NCBI GenBank assembly: GCA_943330455.2
Contig: CALQHT020000002.1
Location: 1 to 64,000, forward strand
From: Nitrosovibrio sp. Nv4
GTDB taxonomy: Bacteria > Pseudomonadota > Alphaproteobacteria > Acetobacterales > Acetobacteraceae
Direction of reading: 5' to 3'
DNA: 64,000 nucleotides
Below the pieces are notes generated by a model that was not told the origin of the DNA, did not search any database, and saw nothing but the letters and a program-made list of their open reading frames with translations. Of the stretch, positions 42,501-51,500 are shown piece by piece; position 1 is the stretch's first letter, and every line of letters starts with the position of its first letter. The translations under genes and the position numbers were made by a program.

Positions 42501-45500
42501 GACACCATGCGGGCCTGCGAGAGGTTAACGAATTGCCGAGGATGCAGGATCAGATTGACCCCACCGGCCAGCGCCGCCCCGCACTCGCCCCGACGCAAAC
42601 TTTCGCAGGCCAAATGAATCGCCGTGAGAGAGGCTGAACACGCTGTATCCACAACCATGCTCGGTCCCGAAAAATCGAGCAGGAATGAAACCCGGTTGGC
42701 GATCGACCAGTAGTTTGTGGACGCGGCGTTGGGATGCCCTGCCGCCCAGGCTTCCGCGGCCAACCACTGATAGGGCACGTTCATTGCACCCACGAATACG
42801 CCGACATCGCCACCGTTCGGGCAGATTTCGCCGGCCCGGTCACGCAGGCGTCTGGGCGTGTAACCGGCCTGTTCCAGGGTCGCCCAGGCGGTTTCAAGAA
42901 ATAGCCGCTCCTGCGGGTCCATGACCTCGGCTTCGAGCGGAGAAATGTTGAAGAACAACGGGTCAAAACAGTCGACGTCGTCTATGAACCCGGCCCATTT
43001 GGTGTAAGATCGCCCTTCTGCTCCATCCGCGTCGAAGGTTGCTGCGGCGGGCCATCTACTGGCGGGCACTTCCGTGATTGCGCTCTCGCCTGCCGACAGT
43101 AAGCGCCAAAATTCTTCGGGGTTGGCGCCACCTGGGTAACGACCGGAAAACCCGATGATCGCGATCGGTTCGTCTGTACCGGTGCGGCGTGGCCGTGGAT
43201 CCGCATCGATCGCCGTCGCCGCCGACAACGGCGGGTCGATTGGGGCCGCATCGCTGAACAGTCGGGCTAATGCACCTTGGTGCGTTTCTGTCAGCCACGC
43301 GGCAAGGCGGGCTATCGTGTTGTGCTCGAACAGTAAGGTGGCGGGTAGCCCTGGTATGTCGCGATCCATCCGGTTGCGGATTTCCAGCGCGGTGAGCGAC
43401 TCCATACCGTATCGGTCGAAACTTTCGGTGACCCGCACTTCGTCGGGGTCGAGTTTGAGCACGTCGGCCAAAATGCCGCGCAGATAGTCTTGCAGGCGTT
43501 CGTTGGTCGGACCCGCGGCCACACGTGGTGGAGGAACGATTAGTAGCCGTTCGGTCGCCGATTGCGGGGCGAACGTCTCGGTGTTCCGGGCGGAGAATAC
43601 GGCGTGCGGAGGCACGATCCCGGGCGTCACGGCTGTCAGGATGTCTGTATCCGCAAACCCGGCATCAGTCAGAGCCGTGCGCCAGCCGTCGACAGCAACC
43701 AGGGGGGAGAACGGGATCCGCCGCGCTGGGTCGGTCGCCAACCACCAACCTTGCGTCAATCCAAACACCATCGTCCCGAAATCTTGCGCTCTGGTCGCTT
43801 CCGACAGCAGCAACCGGCCGTTTGACCGAAGCAGACGCCGAGCGCGGGCCAATGTGGCGGGGAGGTCGGAGGTGGCGTGCAATACATTTGAAGCGACAAT
43901 GAGATCGAAGCTGCCTTCGATCAGCCCATTATCCCGCGGATTTCGTTCGGCGTCATACATCGCGAATTCCAGCCCGGGCCATCCCGCGAACCGCGCTTTG
44001 CCATGCGTCAGGAAGTGCTGGGAAACATCGGTGACGACATACTCGACCGTCCTGGGCAAGGAGCCGAACATGTTGAGGATTGCGGCGGTTGTGCTCCCGG
44101 TCCCGGCTCCGATTTCGATGACGCGGATCGGTCCGGATTCGGCGCGCGATGCGACGAAGTCCTTTACGGCGTTGGCGACGGCGATGTTGCAGCGATCGGC
44201 GATGGGGTTGCCGGTATAGGCTGCTTCGACCAAATCCGTCGATGCCCGTGGGAACAATACGGAAACCGGATCGACTGCCCCTTGCAACATAGACGGATAC
44301 GAATCGAGGCACGCCTGCAAAAGCCGACGTGGTCCCGCCAGCCAGTTTGCTCCGCGCTGGGCGATGTCCAGCAGGTCTCGCACGGCGCTGACCTGGTCCG
44401 GGCGTGTGGGGCCGAAGCGCCACAATCCGTCCGCTGAAGTAACCAGGCCGTCCCGCGACAATGTGTCCAGCAACGCCGTGAAAAGCTTTGTGTGGCGCGA
44501 AGCTATGCCCAATCGGCGACGCAACCCTTCGGGCGTCCAGGCCTTGTCAGCGGCGCCGTCGGTCATCCCGACAAGCGCCTCTCGGAGGCAGACCCGCCCG
44601 TATCGTTCCAGGGCCGCAAACGCCGTTTCGGCCTGTTCCAGAGTTTCCCCTTGGTCTGCGGAATACTGCTCGGTCAGGCCCAGTTGGTGTAAGGCTTCAG
44701 GTTCCGCCCGCGCAATGGCGACGCGGTCGAGGTTGCTGGACAGTACGGAGGCGAGTGCGGCGATACCGTCGGCTGGGCTGATCGGATGCACGCCCAATGC
44801 GGCCAATCGTGACCGATAGGTTTGATCGCTGACGACGCCAACGTCACCCCAGAGCCCCCAATTGGTGACAACGACCCGCCAGGGTCGTTCTGCCGCCAGA
44901 TGTCGGGCAAACGCGTCGACGAAGCTGGACCCCGCTACGTAGTTGGCCTGTCCGCGAGAACCCGAAATGACGTTCACCGACGAGAGGAATGCGAAGAACT
45001 GGAGGTTCTCACCGGCGAGGGCTTCCGCCAAGACCAGGCTGCCCGCGATTTTCGACGCCAGGACCGCGTGGAATGTTGCGCGATCCATCAGCGCGATTGT
45101 GCGGTCTCTCAGAACCAGGGCCGCGTGAACCGCGGCATCGATTCCTCCCCAGGTTTCGCGCACGCAGGCAACGACTTCGGCCATGGCGGCGGGGTCGGTA
45201 GCGTCGGCCTGGAAGTAGCGGATTTCGCCCGTGCCGCTGGGAATGGAGTTGATCGGGATTGTCAGTGCGGTTTCCGGACGCCGCCCGACCAACGCGATGC
45301 GGGCGGAACAATCCCGCGCCAGCCATGCGGCGATTTCACAGCCAATTCCGCCGGCACCGCCGACGATCAGGACGATGGACCCCGGACGAAGCGGCGTGAC
45401 GGCATTGGGAAGATGCACTGGCCTCATGCGTTGAACCCATCGCGTGCTGACGCGCCACGCGACCTCCTGTGTCGGAACCCTGGCAGGTTCGGCCAGCACG

Positions 45501-48500
45501 AGATGAGGGACCCGTGGATTGTCGCAGGTCAGCGCGTCGAGATCGATCAGGCTGACCGCAACGCGCGGGAATTCCAGAGCGATACATTTCGCGACACCGA
45601 TCAGAGCAGCGGCTCGCGGATCGGGGCGTTCACGCAACGAAACCGACTGGAAGTTCCGGGTGACAATTCGCAGGTGCAGGTCGCGACCCAAACGGGCGGA
45701 TCGGTCGAGTTCCTGAAAGACGCGTAGGAGAGTATAGGCCATCTCCTCCGACTGTTGCGCCATGTCGCCGTCGCGGGGCGGGGACGCAATCCATACGACG
45801 TCGGTGGCGTCGGACATCGCGTTGGCGATGGCAACGGAATCGTCCGTCTGGCGCATCGTTCGGACGCCGGGATTGGCGGCAAATCGTTCCGCCAGGGCCT
45901 GGTCCTCGGCTGCATGTACGACCAGGACCGAAGCGTTCGTGGGTGGTGTAGATACTTGTGGGGCCGCTTCCCAAAACGGTTCCCGGATCGTGAGCGGCAC
46001 AGCTTCCGATGGCTGTCGCTGGCATCCAGGCCGAGCGGCGAGTTGTGTCAGAGTGAGAAGGATCTTGCCGTCGGCGTCGCAGATATTCAGGTCGAACAGG
46101 GCGACTTCGTTGGAAAATCCACGGCGCGTGCCGACGACGAAGCGCGCCAGTCTGAGGTGACCGAACTGGCGGATCTCGCTCAGCGAAAATGGGACGAACA
46201 ATTGTCCCGCATTGCCTTCGGCGAAGCCGACAAGGGATTGCAGTGCCCCGTCCATGACTGAGGGCGACAATACAATGTCGGCGGGTTCGTTGATGGGGTT
46301 CAGTGCAGCCATTATGGTGCTATCCGTGACCCAGAGATCGGTCAGAGAGCGGAGGCTTGGGCCGTAGTTCAGGCCGAGAGATTCGAGCCGCTCATAAATC
46401 TCGGAGGTACCAAGATGTCTGGTCGCTTTCATCCGAAGATGGACAAGGTCGATCGTCTCTGGTGCAACTGGATCGTGCTGGCGAGCGCGTCCGCGGCAGG
46501 TCGGGCCTGTGCCGGGGACGGTAATTTCAAAGCCGACACCTTGATCGTCACGCGTCAGGGTGATCCGAGCATCGGTCCCTTCCTCGTGGACGAGCAGCGG
46601 GCCGGACCAGACGACGTCGGTCAACACATCGGTGGATACACCGGCCACAAGCATGGCGGATCTTGCCATCTCAAGCTGCACAACGCCCGGCACCATCAGG
46701 CGTCCCTGCACGAGGTGGTCTCGGACTATGGGATCGGTAGGAAGAAACCGCTTGACCAGCACCGCCCCATCCAGCGACGGTTCCGATCGGTCCAGGAACG
46801 GGTGCAGTGTTGCTTCGGCCCTGGCGCTGGGCGGCGGTGACGTCATATCCAGCCAATAGCGCCGTCGCATGAACGGATGAGGGAGGACTGGCACCCGTTC
46901 GCCAGGGGGATTACTCGCCTTCCAGTCGACCGACGCGCCGGAAGCCCAGGCCCGCGCCATGGCCTCAAGGTCTGATGAGGCGGAAAGTGGGGCAACCGCT
47001 GCCATGTCGTCCAGAACCCCGAAATGAACAGCATTGGGTGTTTGCCGCAGGAACTCGGTCAGGCGGTCGACGGCCGCCTCCAGCGTGTCAACGACCACAG
47101 CCAGGCGCACCGACATCGGTTCCCGCCCGAATTGCAATGTCCGACAAATATCGGCCAGACAGAAGGGGCTGTTTCGGAGGAACGGGATCAGTCGTTCCGC
47201 GTATGCACGCAATTGGCTCTCGGTCCGGGCTGATAGGACGAGCAAACTGGAACCGGCTGCGGATGCCGCGGCGCGAGTTGGGCGAAATTCCTCCACAACC
47301 AAATGGGCGTTGGCACCCCCCGCCCCGAACGAGCTGACCCCGGCCCGGAGCGGCTCCGCGGCCACCCAGGGCTGCGTCCGTTCCTGTAAACGAAACGGGG
47401 TCGCCGAAAAGTCGATATTGGGGTTGTCCGGGCCATGCCGGCGTGTCGGTGTCAGGGTACGATGTTGCAGTTGCAGTACAACGCGGGTCAGCCCCGCTAT
47501 GCCGGCGGCTGCTTCCAGATGACCAATATTTGCCTTCACCGATCCAAGCGCGCAGGACTGCGGCGGGAGCGAGGCGCCGAACGCCGCCGACAATCCGGCG
47601 ATTTCGATCGGGTCTCCGAGCGCGGTGCCGGTGCCGTGGGCTTCAATGTAGGACACCGTCGCCGGATCTACGGAGGCTCGGCGCAAGGATGCGGCGATGA
47701 CGTCGCCCTGCAGCCGCGGGTTCGGGACTGTATAGCCATTCGTCTTGCCGCCATGGTTGGTGGCCCAACCGCGTATGACGGCATGGATATAGTCTCCGTC
47801 TGCGATTGCTGCTGATAGCGGCTTCAGTATCACAACACCCACGCCCTCGCCCGGGACGTAACCGTCACCGCCCGCGGCAAAGCTGTGGCAATGGCCGTCG
47901 CTGGCGGCGAACCGTCCCTGGCTCAGGCCCACATATTTCAGCGGATGCAGGCTAAGATTGACCCCGCCAGCGATCGCCACCGAACATTCGCCAGTCGAGA
48001 GCGCTTGACAGGCCAGATGAATCGCCGTCAACGACGAAGAACACGCCGTATCTACAGTCATGCTCGGCCCGTGCAAGTCCATATGGTAGGACACGCGATT
48101 TGCCACGGACCAGTAGGGAGACGCACCGCCTACCGAGCCATTGGCGTGGTTCTGCGCCGCCGCTGCCAAAATCTGGTACTCGCCATACATGACGCCCGCG
48201 TAGACACCGACAGAACGAGCAGGATCGCTGGTCAGCGTCGCGCGGGTGTGGCCGGCATTCTCCAGTGCCTCCCAACAGACTTCCAGAAACAGGCGTTCAT
48301 TGGGGTCGATGCCGGCGGCTTCGGCCGGCGCGATGTTGAAGAACAGAGGGTCGAACTGATCGACACCCGTCAGGAACCCGCCCCATTTGCTGTAGGAACG
48401 GCCGGGGACCCCTGGTTTTGCATCGAACCACGCAGCTTGATCCCATCGGTCCTTTGGTATTTCCGTAATCAGGTCCCGATTGGAGCACAGGTTGTCCCAG

Positions 48501-51500
48501 AACGCTTCCAGAGTATCGGCACCGGGATAACGTCCCGCGATCCCAATGATTGCGATGCCGTCACCTGTGGGCAACGCGGGCCGCGGGGCTGCTGGCTCAC
48601 GGTCTTCCACCGCCTGCGGTTCAAAAGCGTCGCCATGACGGAACGCCAGATATCCGGCGGCTTCTCGCAACGTCTGATGTTCGAAGAACAGGGTCTTGGG
48701 CAGACCGGGAAACCGCTGCTCCAGCACGGCGTTCATTTTGGTGACGAGGATAGAATCAATCCCGTATTGTTCCAGCGGGCGATCGGGGTTGATCCGATCC
48801 TCAGGCATGGATGTCGCGTCTGCAAGCAGGGTCCGCAGGTAGTTGACCGCGCTATCGATCGTCGTTGTGTTAGGTTTCGGCGGCATTGCCGGCTTCGGCA
48901 CCCGCGCCCCCGGGTGCAGCAGCGCGTCGATCGCGTTGGGATCGCCCGGCAGTACAAGCACGGTCCCGGTTGCGCCGCCTACGAGAGTGTCGAACACAGC
49001 CAGAGCCTCATCGGTTTCGAGGCTCCTTACTCCGGTCGTGGTGGATCGTCGGCGCTGTTCCGCTTCGTCGACGATCAGGCCGCCTTCGCGCCAATAGGGC
49101 CAACCGATCGAAAGCGAACGGCCAGGGCCGGTACGGGCTTGCATGTAGGCATCAAGAAAGCGGTTCGCGGCGCTATAGTCGGTCTGGCCGGCATTCCCAA
49201 AGGTGCCGGCCAACGAGGAGAAGCAGACGAAGAAGTCGAGGTCCTCACCCACCGTTGCACGATCCAGGGCCAACGTGCCCAACAGTTTTGGGGCCAGCAC
49301 GAGTTCGAAATCCTCGGCGGTCTTGTGCAGCAGGAAACGATCCCGGGTGACACCGGCCGCGTGGATGACCCCATGCAATCCGCCGAACCGGGACTTTGCA
49401 AGTGCGACGGCGGCTTTGACAGCGGCATCTTGCGTGATGTCGGCGGCAAGGTAGACAGCGTCCCCACCCGCTGTGCGGATCTCGGCGATTAGGGCGTCAC
49501 TAGCCGTTCCGGACGGGGAGCGACCGACTAGTATCAGGCGTGCCTTGTGGCGAGCCGCAAGGTGGCGCGCGACATGACGTCCGATGCCGCCTAATGCGCC
49601 CGTAAGGAGGGTCACGCCTTGTTGGCGCAACGGAACCGTGCTGAATGTTTCCGGCGGGCAGATGCGGAACTTCCGGACCGTCCTCGTATCGGTCGCGTCC
49701 CAATGCACCTCGTCGATCAGGTCGTCCTGCCCGTTTCCGGTTTCAGCCGACAGGATCGCCATGAGGCGTGGGAGATCGGTGGTGGCGACGCCGATGGAGG
49801 CAACGCGCAGCGTCGGATTTTCCCGACGTAGGGCTGCGCCGAAGGCAGCGATGGGTGCATACAGGGAAGTTGCCGTGGAGCCGGCGGGATGGACATGAAG
49901 AAGCGTGATAGCGGCTCTTGCCGGTTGTTGTGTTAGTGCGGCGCTGAGAAGAAACACCGACTGCAGTCCATCGCGTAACGCCGCGTCGAGTGTTTCGCGT
50001 CTTTCGGCTCGCAGATCGATGGCAACCGACTGGCGGGACCACAGGTGCCATATGGTCTGGGCGGGAAAGTCCTCCGACCGCAGCGTGGACAGCAACCGGG
50101 CGTAATCCGCCGGATTTGCGGGATCGATTGCGAACGAACGTTGCTCCAGGCGGCAAAATGCGCTGCCCGGCCGAACCAGTATGGTATCCTGCCCCAACAT
50201 CCGCCACAGGGTTTCGTCGCGATCAAACAACACAATGCTGGACGGCGGCGCGGCATTGGGAACCGGCTGGGGCTCCCACTTGGGAGTGTAGGTCAGGATG
50301 ACATCGTTTCGGACTTCCGCGGCAACGGCCCGAATGGCGACATCGTCCAACGTGACGATGGCCCGGCCATCACCATCCAGGACGGTGATCTTCAGACGGC
50401 GAATGTCGTTGTCGACCGATTGCAATGTGACATGTGCCAGACATGTGCCACGGATCGGCCCGTGGATAGTCAATTGCCCCATCGACACGGGAGTAACGGA
50501 GGTCAGCGCTTCATCCTTAACGAGGATCAGGCCAATCGCCGACTGAATGGCGCCATCGAGCAATGCGGGATCGAGCCACACCCCGTCTTCCACAGGAGAG
50601 CGTGACGCCAGTTCCGCTAGCACTTCGGCATGGTCGGCGTGCAGTGCTGTGATGACCTGAAAGCCCGCACCATAGTCGAACCCGAGTTTGCGAAAGCGGG
50701 GATAGATTTCCTCTCGCGTAAAATGGTTGCGCAGCCGGGACTTTAGCGCTTGCACATCGACGCGAGTGGGAGCGATACCGATGTCCCCGGTTTCCGCTAT
50801 ACCGTCCGCGTGGACGGTGTCGTCCGAACTCAGGACGGTGAACGTGGCGCCGCGGCCCTGAGGCTGCAACGTGATTCGGAATGATCCGGCTGAGCCCGCC
50901 ATGATCGGCCGATGGAACCGCAGGTTCTTTATAGCGGTGACAGGTGCGTTCGCGGCCACGCTCGTCGCTTCCCGCGCCAGCTCCATGATGGCGGAGGCTG
51001 GCAGGATGGATCTGTCGTTTAGACGATGGTCGCGACACCAGGGCGCATTGACGTCCAGATTAAGGGCGAACGCGATCTCACCAAATCGGGATACGTTGTC
51101 GGAAAGCAATGGGTGCGGGAGAGCGTGCCGCATGGGCAGACTGGTGGCCGCCTGGGCGGGTAGAATGGGGCGCGTTTGGAAGCGTTGACGCAGGAACCGA
51201 TATCCGGGCATTGCCAGGCGGCGTGCTCCGGGGGCGGCAATTCGTGACCAATCCCCGTCCCCCCCTCGGAGATAGCAATCGGCGATACGGTTCAGATCAG
51301 GTGTGGCGGCGTCCAGCAGGGTTGCCATTTCGGCATCCTCGTTGCCGCGTGCTGGGAGGATCAAAGGTTCGCTTTGCCGGACCGTACCCCGCCATTCCCG
51401 CAGCGCATCGACGCTATCAACGATCAGTGCCAGTCGGTGTTCGAAATGTCCCCGGCCATGGCTAAGTGTGTAGGCGAGATTGCCCAGGTCGGGCTCATTG

